From the NCBI GenBank assembly GCA_002803225.1, contig NXFV01000768.1:1-64000 (forward strand): a stretch of DNA of 64,000 nt, read 5' to 3'. Below the pieces are notes generated by a model that was given only the letters and a program-made list of their open reading frames with translations, made no database searches and was not told the origin of the DNA. Source of the stretch: Gamarada debralockiae. Its lineage: Eukaryota; Ascomycota; Leotiomycetes; Helotiales; Hyphodiscaceae. The number at the start of each line of letters is the position of its first letter. Position 1 is the first letter of the stretch. Shown one piece after another: positions 1 through 11,009 of the stretch. A program made the position numbers and the translations under genes.

Positions 1-1655
1 CGAGAAGCGAGGGGCAGACGTGATAATTACAGAAACAGTAATCGAGGCCGCGGCAGGGAATAGCCGGAGCGGGAATGAGGTAATGATGCTCTTGCTTGAG
101 AAGCAAGGGGTAGACATGGCGATTACAGAAGAGGTAGTACAGCTAATAGTAGGACATTTTGGGACAGAGGTAATGTCGCTTTTACTCGAGAAGCGAGGGG
201 CAGATGTGGTGATTACAGAAAAGGTGGTTAAGGTCGCGGCTATAAATGGCCAGAGGGGGAAGGAAGTAATGATGCTCTTGCTCGAGAAGCAAGGGGCAGA
301 CGTGGTGATTATAGAAGAGGTGGTACAGCTAATAGTAGGACGTTTTGGGACAGAGGTGGTGTTGCTCTTGCTTGAGAAGCAAGAGGTAGATGTGGTGATT
401 ACAGAAAAGGTGGTTGAGGCCGCGGCAGGGAATTATCAGAGTGGGAAGGAGGTGATGACACTCTTGCTCGAGAAGCGAGGGGCAGACATGATGATTACAG
501 AAGAGGTGGTACAGCTAATAGTAGGACGTTTTAGGAAAGAGGTGGTGTCGCTCTTGCTTGAGAAGCGAGAGGCAGATGTAGTGATTACAGAAAAGGTAGT
601 TGAGGCCGCGGCAAGGAATTACCAGAGTGGGAATGAGGTGATGACGTTCTTGCTTGAGAAGCGAGGGGCAGACGTGATAATTACAGAAAGAGTAATTGAG
701 GCTGCGGTAGGGAATAGCCAGAGTGGGAAAGACATAGTATCGCTCTTACTCGAGAAGCGAGGGGCAGACATGATAATTGCAGAAAAGGTGGTTGAGGCCG
801 CGGCAAGGAATTACCAGAGTGGGAATGAGGTGATGGCGCTCTTGCTCGAGAAGCGAGGGGCAGATGTGGAGATTACAGAAAAGGTAGTACAATTAATAGT
901 AGGACGTTTTGGGACAGAGGTGGTGTTGCTCTTACTTGAGAAGCAAGAGGTAGATGTGGTGATTACAGAAAAGGTGGTTGAGGCCGCGGCAAGGAATTAC
1001 CAGATTGGGAATGAGGTGATGACACTCTTGCTCAAGAAGCAAGGGGCAGACATAATGATTACAGAAGAGGTGGTACAGCTAATAGTAGGACGTTTTGGGA
1101 AAGAGGTGGTGTCGCTCTTGCTCGAGAAGCAAGGGGTAGATGTAATAATTACAGAAAAGGTAATCGACTCTGTAATAGGGAATTATCGGAGCAGAAAAGA
1201 GGTGATGATACGCTTGCTCGAGGAGCAAAGGGCAGACGTGAAGATCACAGAAGAGATGGTACAGCTAATTGTAAGATATTTTGGGAAGGAGATAATAATG
1301 CCCTTGCTCGAGAAGCGATGGGCAGACGTGATAATTACAGAAAAGGTAGTTGAGGCCGCAGCGATGAATGGCCAGAGTAAGAACGAGGTAATGATGTTCT
1401 TGCTCGAGAAGCGAGGGGCAGATATGATGGTCACAGAAGAGGTAGTGAAGTTAATAGTAAGAAAATTTAGGAAGGAGGTGATAATGCTCTTGCTCGAGAA
1501 GCGAGGGCCAGATGTAATGATTACGGAAGAGGTAGTGTGGTTGATTGCAAGAAAATTTGGGAAGGAGGTGATGATGCTCTTGCTTGAGAAGCATGGGGCA
1601 GATGTGATAATTACAGAAGAGGGAGCGAAGGCAGCCACGAGAGGTAGTCAAGAAG
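1..1655 (+). repeat. Tandem ankyrin-like minisatellite, about 90-96 bp units in A/B alternation
   Basis: Seventeen units encode alternating 32-residue (A) and 30-residue (B) helical repeats. The order read from the protein is A B A B A B A A A B A B A B A B B. Motifs such as gaggccgcggcaaggaatta recur almost unchanged in the A units, and gctaatagtaggacgtttt in the B units. This suggests that the duplicated unit is often an A-B dimer of about 186 bp. Near identity between copies points to recent expansion or gene conversion. Confidence 0.85.
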
Positions 1656-2080
1656 TCGCCTTGGAAATCGCTGAGAAGTATCTAGTCTATTCTTCCCGAG
1701 AGGAATACCTATTTGCTCAATTTTATAGCGCGGCAGAGGCTGGAGAAGAGAACACGATCCACGAATTATTAGCACAAGGAGTCGAACCTGATCTCAAAGA
1801 CAGTCGGAACATATCTCCACTCTGGACTGCAGCACTACATGGCCATCTTGGAGTAGTGAGATTACTCCTCGATACAAAAGAGGTCGATATTAATTTAGGG
1901 AGTGTATCTGGGCGGACTCCTATTTTTTGGGCCGCAGCACATGGTCATGAAGATATTGTGGGACTGTTATTACAAGCAGGGGCGGACCCTAACCTCAGGG
2001 GCAAAGATGGGAGAACTCCACTCTCGATAGCGCAACGTAATGGACATGGCAAGATTGTGAGCATGTTGACTGATGGATAG
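1..2080 (+). CDS. Ankyrin-type repeat protein, C-terminal part (5' truncated by window)
   Basis: The reading frame is open from base 2, so the true start lies upstream of the window. The visible 690 or so residues fall into two parts. The first 550 residues are 17 tandem ankyrin-like units sharing a core such as EVMxLLLEKRGADV. They come as a 32-residue type (ITEKVVEAAAxNxQSG...) and a 30-residue type (ITEEVVQLIVxxFG...), mostly alternating. The last 110 residues (from about base 1700) are canonical ankyrin repeats, for example SPLWTAALHGHLGVVRLLL and TPIFWAAAHGHEDIVGLLL. In fungi such arrays commonly form the C-terminal ligand-sensing part of NACHT/STAND (NLR-like) proteins, so an upstream NACHT or HET domain is the likely missing half. 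That is inference; only the repeats are seen. The stop TAG is at 2078-2080. Membrane segments are absent. Confidence 0.85.
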   Translation, partial: EKRGADVIITETVIEAAAGNSRSGNEVMMLLLEKQGVDMAITEEVVQLIVGHFGTEVMSLLLEKRGADVVITEKVVKVAAINGQRGKEVMMLLLEKQGADVVIIEEVVQLIVGRFGTEVVLLLLEKQEVDVVITEKVVEAAAGNYQSGKEVMTLLLEKRGADMMITEEVVQLIVGRFRKEVVSLLLEKREADVVITEKVVEAAARNYQSGNEVMTFLLEKRGADVIITERVIEAAVGNSQSGKDIVSLLLEKRGADMIIAEKVVEAAARNYQSGNEVMALLLEKRGADVEITEKVVQLIVGRFGTEVVLLLLEKQEVDVVITEKVVEAAARNYQIGNEVMTLLLKKQGADIMITEEVVQLIVGRFGKEVVSLLLEKQGVDVIITEKVIDSVIGNYRSRKEVMIRLLEEQRADVKITEEMVQLIVRYFGKEIIMPLLEKRWADVIITEKVVEAAAMNGQSKNEVMMFLLEKRGADMMVTEEVVKLIVRKFRKEVIMLLLEKRGPDVMITEEVVWLIARKFGKEVMMLLLEKHGADVIITEEGAKAATRGSQEVALEIAEKYLVYSSREEYLFAQFYSAAEAGEENTIHELLAQGVEPDLKDSRNISPLWTAALHGHLGVVRLLLDTKEVDINLGSVSGRTPIFWAAAHGHEDIVGLLLQAGADPNLRGKDGRTPLSIAQRNGHGKIVSMLTDG

Positions 2081-3758
2081 GCAAGCTTGAATACTCTTCA
2101 GCGGTGATAGTGCATGTCAAAGCTGCGTACAGCATTTTCATTGTCGGATAAGTCGTTGATTAATCAAAAATTCCTAGTATTTATTCCTAGTAATTCCTAT
2201 TTGAAATAACCGTTGGTTCTACCCTCAAAATAACCATCTTAGAATATGAAAAAGATGCACCTCGTCAAATCCACTTCTGATATTCACGCCTAAGCACAGC
2301 ATCCAAACACCACATCGAGACCCTAGCGTTGAAAATAGTACCAAATACTTCCACGCGAATTTCAGTCACTCAGTTTTCGAAATTCCATAACCGTAGTCCA
2401 CGATGCCAGGACATACCTCGGGTAATTCGAGGGCCCAAGATCCTCCAAATGAGCCATTGATGAGAAAGTCTAGGTTGGTATATATATCACCTTCGATCAG
2501 GGATCTATTTGGTTCATTTCCTTCAGAGAATCAGCTTAGCTTGATCCTACTTGAGGGGTAGTCTTACCTGCATTGACTTTCCATATATTCTAGTGATTCT
2601 GCATCTTGTCATGCCTCTGGAGGTACCCACAACCATTTGGGCAAGTTTCTTTGCTGAAACCGTGTTAGTTCTTCTGATGAAGATTCAAATTCGGTCTTCT
2701 CGCACGGCTGATAAGGCAATCTTTCATATCTGCAGGGGATCTGACAATGGGTCTCAACTTGATACTCCTTGAGTTGGGCAATTCCCTGAATTAGACTGGC
2801 GCAGCCTCTTGATTAACGAGGCTGCGACCCTACAACAACACCGAAAACAACATAACTTGCTCGCTGCCACCATCTCGCAGAAGTCGACCTCGCGAGTTGC
2901 GAAAACTTTGACTGAAGACGAGAACTCCTGACGTGAATGAAATTGTTGCACAGCCTACCCGTGGCCTCGAAACCAAACTCCTGAATTTCTCAGACTCGAC
3001 AGCGAGACCGTAGATTCAAGGTTTCCAGTCAACCGATCTTATGCTAAAATATCAGCCTCGCCGCCATCACCTGCGGCTCTAACAACCTCCAAGACTCCCA
3101 AGACATTTCATCGGTGGATATATTTACGAAGATCCTTCAATGATCCAAGCTGCAATCGTTTCTGTTGTCAATGCTCTCCGGGATCTGCCCAAGATATTCC
3201 GGTTATCTACAAGTCTGATCCAACACCTGAAACTGGCTCTCCACCAACACCATTTTGCAGCTCCAAGTTCGCGAGTCAAAATCCATCTCATATCTAAGAG
3301 TGCGTTTCCAAAGTTCTGGCATACTTCTTGAACCAATAAGCTGGCACTGCGCTGAGATGTGTAAGGTTACAACCATGCTTTCTGTCGTCTGATCTTTGCT
3401 GCCAAGGCTTCTGGTACCTTTGTTCTCAGGTGCGATATCGATGTGAAACCTTCGAAGGCTCAGGGTCTGTGTCGAGCCATAGCTTTGCCACAACGTCTAT
3501 TTTTGAAAATATAGTTTCCAACTCTTCGTTTTATTGTTTTCATCATTTCGCTCTGAGCATCCTTTGATCTTTGTTCTTATCCTCCCTTCTGAGCTTGAAA
3601 CGGATGTCTTGGTTTCTTTGTGAATCAAAGACAATCGCCATTCCTTCCTGGAGCTACTTTCACACATTTTGGATCGAAAAGAAGCTAGCTTTCCCATTTC
3701 CTATTTTTTCGCGGTTTGAAATAAGATCACATATTTGGTCCAGCGACGGTCCTTCAAC
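2081..3758. other. Intergenic region, no supported gene
   Basis: No recognisable gene. A 52-codon ORF starts at 2403 (MPGHTSGNSRAQDPP...) and ends at 2561. If an intron from after 2475 to a tctag at about 2592 is assumed, the frame continues with DSASCHASGGTHNHLGKF before a TGA. This could be the start of a decayed gene, but the support is weak. The segment just before 3759 is the promoter and leader of the methyltransferase-like gene. Confidence 0.5.
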
Positions 3759-4829
3759 ATGGCCCTCAGAATTGTTCAAGGTAAGTCAGCCTCTCAATTC
3801 TAATGTTTAGAGCTTCATTAACACATGTCTCCAGTCTCTGGCCTCTGGTTCTGGGTAGCCGCTATATTTTTCGTGTTTGTCGTGCTCAACCAATCTAGAC
3901 ATCTATTACCAACAGCTATTTAACAACAAGCTACCGAGCCTCCTCTAAGAGCTCTTGGTCTCACGACTCGCCAACGAATGGCACGGTCAGAAACAGCCTG
4001 GAGATCAAGCGTCTCTCTCCGCCACCAGATGGCAAAAGAGCATCCCAAACACCCCCGAATCCCATTCTTTCTCGCCCAAAAAATGGACGACTTCGGCAAA
4101 TATCCTTACACACTATGGGATTTCTTCCCAGCTACCTACACTTGCCCTCATGATATACAAAGAATCGGCCGATTGGGAGATGGAGGGAAGTGGGTCTGTG
4201 GAATGTCTCTTTACGAAGCCAAACCAGCACCCGCAATATCCCAACACTACACCTCTCCCCACCCAGAGACTATTATATACAGCTTTGGCGTCAATGACGA
4301 ATCTACCTTTGAAGCAGAAATGTTGGTCCGTATACCATCCGCACAAATCTTTGCCTACGACTTCTCCGTGAAGTCCTTCGGGCCTCAACTCTCGCCCTCG
4401 TATTCCGCCAGAGCACACTTTGCTCAAGTAGGCCTTGGACCAACCGACGAGTTCGACAAATTCCCTCAGTTCTTCAAACTCAGCACATTGATGGCACAAA
4501 ACAACCACTCCTATATCGATATCCTGAAAATCGATATCGAAGGCTCGGAATATGCTGCTTTCGATGCATTTATGGACAGCTGTGATGCAGCAGGTATCAT
4601 GTCGATCGGGCAGGTGATGATTGAGTTGCATCTGGTTGATGACCAACATGTTGATTTTGAGCGATTTACGAAGTGGTGGGAACGTCTGGAGGGCTTTGGA
4701 ATGAGACCGACTTGGTTGGAGATCAATCTTTTAGCAGTGACATTGGGAGAAGGGAAAACGGATCCGAGATGTGTTGAGTATGTCTGGGTAAATGCGAGAG
4801 ATGAGAGGAGTATTTTGCTGCAGGATTAA
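3759..4829 (+). CDS. Membrane-anchored methyltransferase-like protein (Methyltransf_22 / METTL24-like), with an in-frame TAA
   Basis: Exon 1 is 3759-3780 (MALRIVQ plus one base), the intron is 3781-3834 (gtaagt...ccag), and exon 2 runs to 4829. Exon 2 first encodes a signal-anchor helix (GLWFWVAAIFFVFVVLNQ), then TAA at 3921-3923. It then continues in the same frame as QQATEPPLRALGLTTRQR into the catalytic part, whose first ATG is 3978 (283 aa). Family marks are RLGDGGKWVCGM, a motif typical of METTL24-like proteins, SFGVNDESTFE, and the FkbM-like DILKIDIEGSEYAAF. The fold suggests SAM-dependent methyl transfer; the substrate is unknown. The TAA either inactivates the anchored form, leaves a soluble form starting at 3978, or is bypassed. 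Using the alternative acceptor caacaag at 3930 keeps the frame and removes both the stop and the membrane helix. A sequencing error is also possible. Confidence 0.75.
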
Positions 4830-4962
4830 AAATTGGTTTAGTTGTGAGGGACATAGAGGCATGGCGTACGGAGTTTGTTGGAGGTCAGGACCTGAGAGAT
4901 GAAAGGCGTGAAAATTGAATGTCTTGCAATAGCTCCACATCACTGCCGTCTTTCACTTGGAG

Positions 4963-5839
4963 TTATTCATACGAGTCTCTGATCGAGCTTTCTTTCTCAA
5001 TATCTCCAGACTCGAGCCCAGTCATTAGGCCCATCAAGATCATAGGACGCAAATCCTCAAAGTAGGTATGACTCCCCATCCCTATGCTTGATGGACAGGA
5101 AACTTCCGTCGGCAACAGCGTCGTAGTCAAGCAGACTGGGCTCGCTGCGGCGGCGGGTTCCCCAAGTTGCAGCTCGTGATGTAGTCGAGCTCGTATCGGC
5201 ATTAGCATTCCATCGTCGCATGGCCTCATTCGAGGTAGCAGGTTGAAAACTAGTGTGTCATGTACGACAATGATGGGCCGTCATTCCAGTGACGCGATTG
5301 GCTCATTAGTTGCTCGTCGTCCTTAGTTTTTGGCATATCCTTGAGATTGTAGTAAACCTGGCCGTCTTGCAACTGATTTTCACGTATGCTCGCGGCGTCA
5401 TCCACTTCTGGAATATTGTTGTACTCCTCGGCAGGGTCTTTTGGACGGCTTGGACCTCTGTCCTGGTCGGTCAAAATACTCCTGCCATCGTCGGCAACAT
5501 GGCCTTGACTCGGCAAGTATCCGTTTGTGTAAGCCCGCTGCGGTATTCTGTTGGCCTTTTCGATCTCTAGAATGAGTTTCCCTAGAAATTCCATGTTCGG
5601 CCCTGTTCGTTGGACGGGCGAGTGCATTAAGCGTGCCGGGTTCGAATCGAAATAAGACTCGTGAGGTCTTCTCCTCTCCCCTTCTTCCTCCAGACAGGCC
5701 TTACGCGGATCTTCTTCCAGTCTTCGTCGCTTATCTCGATCTTCGCGGTCGTCTCCGTCGTCGTTGCTTCGAACCTTCTTGAGGGCATTGAAACCGAGAT
5801 TCGTGAAAGAAACCCAAATTCATCATGAAGTACAAACAT
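4963..5839 (-). other. Possible hypothetical gene, exon structure unresolved
   Basis: Three adjacent minus-strand frames look weakly coding. One is 5839-5627, containing SRRFEATTTETTAKIEISDE. Another is 5627-5250 (125 aa, beginning MHSPVQRTGPNMEFLGKLIL), whose frame is actually open upstream to about 5814 with a very charged stretch. The third is 5229-4963 (MRPCDDGMLMPIRARLHHEL...). They could be exons of one charged, disordered protein, but no domain was recognised and no convincing splice set was found. They may equally be chance ORFs. Confidence 0.25.
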
Positions 5840-6109
5840 CCCCGGAGTGAAAAGCTAGCTACCCCGTCGAGATCCACCAATCCACCACGCTCCTGTGGTT
5901 CCTCCATTCATCAATCCTTCTTCCTCCATTATTATCTCCTCACCTGCTTCTTCTTCGTCAAGTCATGTGGAAAGAAAGAAAGAGCATATGCAAGGAGAAT
6001 GAAAATAACGCCATGCTAATAGAACAAGTGTATGATTTTATCATTCGTGCCTGACGGCCGCAGCTTCCACCAGTCCAGCTAGCGCTCTGCCCCTCCACAA
6101 ATTCATCAT

Positions 6110-7961
6110 CTAATGGGAGTGATAGCCAGAGAACTGATCTTCAGAAGACCAATCCATGTTCTCGCCATGAGTAGCAGCATGAAGACTCGCAGCGTAGAAG
6201 TCAAGTAATTCCTGAGCTGACACACCGGCGAAGTTGTTTGGGATCTCGCCGAGGAGAGCGCTGGGCGCAGAGCTTGCGACGGTTCCGCCGGTGAAGGGTG
6301 GGAAGACCTGGAGTGTTGCTCTATCAATGCTCAGACTAATAGTACGAGCTTCCTTTCCACCTTTGTGATCCTTGTGATCTTTGTTGTCCCGATCATCCGG
6401 TGATCGTTTCGAATATTCCTTATCCTGCTCTTCCTTCTCTTTCTGCTCTTTCATCCTGAGCGTGCTCATCAGCCGGACTCTCTGGAAGTCCGCAGGCGTA
6501 GAAAAGGGGACCTTAGGTTTCTTGGCTTTAACCTTACCTTGTACTGCGGCAGGCCGTTCAGTGAGTCGTTGAATAGGTTCAGGCTCGGATTCATCAATCT
6601 CTACTAGTCTTTGAAACCACATCTTGCAAGAAGTACTACACATATATCAGCGAGTGTTTCTAGGATCAACTGAAAACCTACCATTGGGTTCTGGCCTCAG
6701 CCGAATCTTCGGACTTGGTGCCACAACGAGGACAATGATTGCTATTAGCATCAAGATCGGAGAAAATCATGCTCATATCGACCTTCTGACCTGGGCGAAA
6801 ACAAAATGACAGTTCATTTTCGCGGCTGACATCTCTTCCTGTCATTCCTTCTTCAATGGCGTACTCTCCCTTGAGAACTTTCTGATGCCCAGGGCGTTTC
6901 TCAAACCGTTTAAGGAGTATCATGTCAAGCATCTGGTCAACCATGTCAGTTCTAAGTAAAGGGCTTAGTATTAGTGGTCTTTACTTCCCAGGAGTTCACC
7001 AATTCCAAAGGAATTGGAATGCGAAAGCCTAGGGCATCTTCCAGCGTCACAGGCTCTTGCTGCCAACCTGTTCCGAGGCCTCGAGGTGTCGATTGCTGCA
7101 ATGACATATGATTTTGAAAGAGACCTAGCAGGTTCTTGATATCAACAGTCATAGAATGAACTTGATTTCTAACTTGAACGATTAGCAGATCACCTTCGGT
7201 ATAGCTCCGTCCGACTGCTCACAAGGATACATTGCCACTCTTCACATTACTCAAGATGAGATCCGATGTCTTCGACTGTATTTCAATCTTTTTTTCGACG
7301 ATCTTAAGTTGGGCGATATGTTCCTCTGCAAGCTTCTTGGACTCTTCCAGCAAGCAGTGGACAGCTTGTACTCGAAACGCCATTGTTGATTCGGCCAGTC
7401 TATTGGATTTTCTACAACTCGTCAATCTCTCTATTCCCAATAAATGATTGGAACATACCCCATGGCCGCAAGTGTCAGCATAGTAATGGTATCGCTTGCT
7501 GAAGCCAACCTCCTCCTTAGATCCAAAATGTCCTCCTTCTCCTTCAACCAAATCACCTTCTTCGACGCATCTTTGACCCAGTTTCCAGATCCTGACCCCG
7601 TCAAACTCGTGCTGTACTTCTTGTCAACCTTCACCCGAAAGGCCAGCAATGTATCCCGCCAATCCTTCACAGCATCTTTCGTGAATGTGCCGATCTTTTT
7701 CATCTCCGGGCTCTCGTCCTCGTAATTCTGCCATAATGCAATGATCTACGCCAACAGGCACGTCAGATAGGGGCTCTTGCTTCATTTAATGAACAAACGG
7801 GAATATACCTGTAACAGTGCTTGATCAAACGTCTGCAATTCCTTGACCAGGCCTTGGTATTCTTTCGCTGACCCTCTCGAGTCAGTCAACGCCTGGGCGA
7901 GCGACCATGCGATCTGGCCTACCGCTATGATGTCCCCAACGCTTCCGAAGGTTATAGACAT
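6110..7961 (-). CDS. STAND-like N-terminal domain plus ubiquitin-like domain (ULD) protein
   Basis: Six exons assemble in frame to 529 aa: 7961-7809, 7745-7459, 7411-7223, 7168-6985, 6932-6682, 6635-6110. All five introns have GT-AG ends and the phases agree. The N-terminus (GSVGDIIAVGQIAWSLAQAL, ending QTFDQALLQ) matches the N-terminal helical domain found on many fungal STAND/NLR proteins. It is followed by coiled coil. Around residues 250-360 comes the ubiquitin-like fold typical of these proteins, with EDALGFRIPIPLELVNSWE, RPGHQKVLKGEYAI and FCFRPGQKVDMSMIF. Then a CPRCG...CTSCKMWFQRLVEI segment may bind zinc. The C-terminus is charged (KEQKEKEEQDKEYSKR) and disordered. There is no NTPase domain, so it may act as an adaptor or regulator related to NLR proteins. 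The exact role is not known to me. Confidence 0.85.
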
Positions 7962-9533
7962 TGAAGCTAGTTATTGCAGCCCCGCGACCATCGCAATTCC
8001 ATGGGTGGTTGAGTGTTGTTATGGAAGATCGGGTTTGAGAGCGCGAGGCTGAGCCACGATACACTCCGCCCGGCGAGAGAGCCATCTTGTGCATCCAGCC
8101 TTGTGCGTGGGGGCTGGTTGCGGATTCTGGATTGGAACAGAGAATACACTTACACTTTTGACAGCAGTCACTTATTTTTCATATTAACAGAGAATTGCTC
8201 CAGGGCAAGGAGGAAAGTCTTCAGTCCAAAGAGTTTGACAATGGTATAGATTTGCTATGTACCACAGCCCAGTAAATCCGCTTCCTCGTCCCCAAGTCAA
8301 CGCCTCTATTTCTTTCATCTAGCAGATTGTTCTTCTTAGCACTTTGTCCTTTGAGGTGTTAAAGGTTGGATGTATCTGGCAACTGCACGAAGATCGGAGG
8401 TTTCAAGCTCGTCTGAAAGCACAGAGAGAGAGAGATGGCTTGAATGCTTCTGAAGCTGGCCGTTAATGTAATGGACCTGCCGCCATGATCAATCGAAACT
8501 TTCAATTAGTACTGCAATATTGCGATGGTAGGGTGGCTGTTGACTATTGAGTCATGACGTAAGAGGAGTTCTGAGTTGGAAATGTGCTTTCTTTAGGGGC
8601 TTCACGGTAAATAACTGTCTCGAATCTTAGTCAGCAAGCACTCGCTTAGAATTCCTTGTCAAGTTTCGGTGTGCGACAAGATCTCCGACAAAATCATTCT
8701 TTGGAACATCGAGATGGTTTCTCTCGTTTAAGTCTTATTTAAAGTAACACTGTGTTCTGTCTTGCACATTTTTGGTGTTCATATCCCCGAATTTCGATTC
8801 ACATGCAAAGGTCTTTCCACCCCTTTTACTCCCTCCGTACCTGCATGTCATCGGCAAAATATGACTGCCTCAACGCGTCAACAATCCGCCAATCCTTAAC
8901 ACGTTGGGACGAGGGCTTCGAACTATTCTCCGACTCTCCCTTTTTAGACCTGACCAAATCCAATCGTCCCGCGTCTGGGCTGTTTTGTGGACTTCTGCAG
9001 CAAATAAAATATGCATACATCGAGATCTTCACTAGTCCTTCTGCTTTGTATGCGTGAAACAGATTGGATGTTTCACTGACTCGAACTGACCCCCGGAACA
9101 CGAGCATGAGAGCCGCCAGAGCATTGACACTACACCCACGATCCGACACTGCTGGAAAGACGATCTAGCGGCAATGCACTCCAAGAAAAGCTTGAGTTGT
9201 GGGGCCCATGTCCCCACCGCAGGACTGGCCTTCTGCCAAAGATAGGGTGCATTTCTTCTTGACCATTCAGTTAGTTCTATTTCCATTTGCTCATGTATTT
9301 TCTCTCTTCATTTTTGATGTCCTTTTTTTTCCTTGCGAGCTTCTCCAGCTGTTGAACGGTTGCTCACGGCCCTCTTCAATATAATACTGTCTTTGGAGGC
9401 GCAAGGCTATTGGAAGCCCGATATTGCTATTCCACAACCCGTTACCGACCTACGCTCCTTACCTCGCCCAAGTCTCGATTCTACACTCGAAACAACTTCT
9501 CTTCCAAACTCTCCTTAAGGGTGCTCCAGCAAA
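7962..9533. other. Intergenic region, divergent promoter
   Basis: This 1.57-kb stretch separates the ULD gene (reading left) from the acyltransferase (reading right), so it should hold both promoters. Only short overlapping ORFs are present, and none shows a domain or a coherent exon chain. A short GA-rich run (gagagagagagat) lies near 8430. Pyrimidine-rich sequence at 9240-9350 may be leader of the downstream gene. Confidence 0.5.
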
Positions 9534-11009
9534 ATGATCAAAGATTACCGGTCTCAAGTGATCTGGGCCATCATTGAAGCAGATACATCTCAACTTCAGG
9601 ACCACGCGATATTCTTCAGTTCGGGAAAACGGTTACTGCAAAAGTTAGCTTTCGGTCTCGTACCCAGCTTTATTCAACGAAGATTACGCTCGAATCCCAC
9701 GAAGTCGAATCGATTACAGCCGACTTCATATCTCGATGGCCTGCGTGGAGTGGCTTCGTTCATTGTGTTCATGGGACACTACACAGAGGAAACTGTGGGA
9801 TGGTATACAGAACCATATGGGTTATACGAAGATGGAGCACCTTCATCACCACTCCAATTACCTTTCCTTCGAGTCCTTTACTCTCCTCGACCGATGGTAC
9901 ACATATTCTTCATCATATCAGGATACGTCCTCTCCTACAAACCTCTCAAGCAGATCCATTCGCAACAACTATCAGCCCTTACAACTACACTTTCTTCGTC
10001 AGTCTTCAGACGAGCCCTACGACTTTTTCTTCCCTCGATTGTTACCTTATTGATCATGGCCTTCGCTGTGCACTTCGACATCTCGGATGATAGATTCGCC
10101 CCGTCGTTCTATACGCTCTCAGATCAAATGACACATTGGTGGGAGACCTGCTGGGGACTTCTCTGGGCCTCGTGGGCGATAACCGATCTATCATACCCGC
10201 AACCGGAATACAATCCGGCTCTCTGGACCATTCCCGTGGAATTTGCACAGTCCCTACTCCTTTTTATCACCATTATCGGCTTATCACGTTGTGTCACAAA
10301 CGTTCGTCTCCTTATGCTAGCAAGCATCATAGCATTCTGCTTTTTCGGCGGACAACTATATACGGTGGAATTCCTCGGTGGGATGTTCATTGCCGAATTG
10401 ACGTTACTTCAAGACCGATCACTCTCCACACCAACATCTAGTCCAACCTTACTACCAAAATACGACCAGGAAGAACTCCAACAGAAAACAAAAAGATGCC
10501 CCACGATTAGACACTACGCAATGCAAACTTTCTGGATCGCCAACGTTGTCTGTGGACTCTTTATCGCATCCTGGACGAACAACCACCAAGACGAAGTCTG
10601 GGGAATCCGCTTCCTAGACGCCCACACACCGGAACCTTACGAAGGGCAACGGGTATGGTTCTGTCTCGGCGCCTTCCAAATCGTAGCGGCCTGCACACAA
10701 GTCAAATTTCTCCAAACCATCTTCACGACAGCTATCCCGCAATACCTAGGCAACATCTCCTACGCATTATACCTTGCACACAATCTATGTCTTACGATTC
10801 TCGAACCGAAGGTGAATCCGTTATTAGATGAATACTTTGGGAAGACGACTTCTTGGGGAAGGCATTTGAGTTGGCTTGGAGGATTGGTGGTTTATTTGCC
10901 GATTATCATTTGGGTGGCAGATATTTTTTGGAGAGCGGTGGATACGCCTACTGTTAAGTTTGCGAGGTGGTTGGAGGGAAGGTGTCTAGTTACACCGAAA
11001 AAGTCGTGA
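9534..11009 (+). CDS. Acyltransferase 3 family membrane protein
   Basis: A single-exon ORF of 491 aa. The acyltransferase-3 signature is clear: YLDGLRGVASFIVFMGHYTE near residue 65, where the His after FMG is the conserved catalytic-type residue, followed by PMVHIFFIISGYVLSYKPL. Multiple hydrophobic helices follow across residues 150-470, for example LFLPSIVTLLIMAFAV, FAQSLLLFITIIGLS and WLGGLVVYLPIIIWVA. NISYALYLAHN near residue 410 is also typical of the family. Such proteins transfer acyl groups, often acetyl, to sugars, lipids or secondary metabolites at a membrane; the substrate here cannot be read from sequence. There are no biosynthetic neighbours that would assign it to a pathway. Confidence 0.88.
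   Translation: MIKDYRSQVIWAIIEADTSQLQDHAIFFSSGKRLLQKLAFGLVPSFIQRRLRSNPTKSNRLQPTSYLDGLRGVASFIVFMGHYTEETVGWYTEPYGLYEDGAPSSPLQLPFLRVLYSPRPMVHIFFIISGYVLSYKPLKQIHSQQLSALTTTLSSSVFRRALRLFLPSIVTLLIMAFAVHFDISDDRFAPSFYTLSDQMTHWWETCWGLLWASWAITDLSYPQPEYNPALWTIPVEFAQSLLLFITIIGLSRCVTNVRLLMLASIIAFCFFGGQLYTVEFLGGMFIAELTLLQDRSLSTPTSSPTLLPKYDQEELQQKTKRCPTIRHYAMQTFWIANVVCGLFIASWTNNHQDEVWGIRFLDAHTPEPYEGQRVWFCLGAFQIVAACTQVKFLQTIFTTAIPQYLGNISYALYLAHNLCLTILEPKVNPLLDEYFGKTTSWGRHLSWLGGLVVYLPIIIWVADIFWRAVDTPTVKFARWLEGRCLVTPKKS

Noticed and set aside
1183..1651. Minus-strand ORFs across the ankyrin array
   Set aside because: They are antisense shadows of the in-frame repeats and carry the same periodicity.
5638..5660. 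tRNA B-box-like ggttcgaatc
   Set aside because: No A box, no acceptor stem and no cloverleaf could be drawn around it.
5627..5839. Possible bZIP basic region (ISDEDWKKIR)
   Set aside because: The typical basic motif with NRxxQRxxR does not follow in any consistent frame, and the NRIPQRAY segment further on is too far away and too weak.
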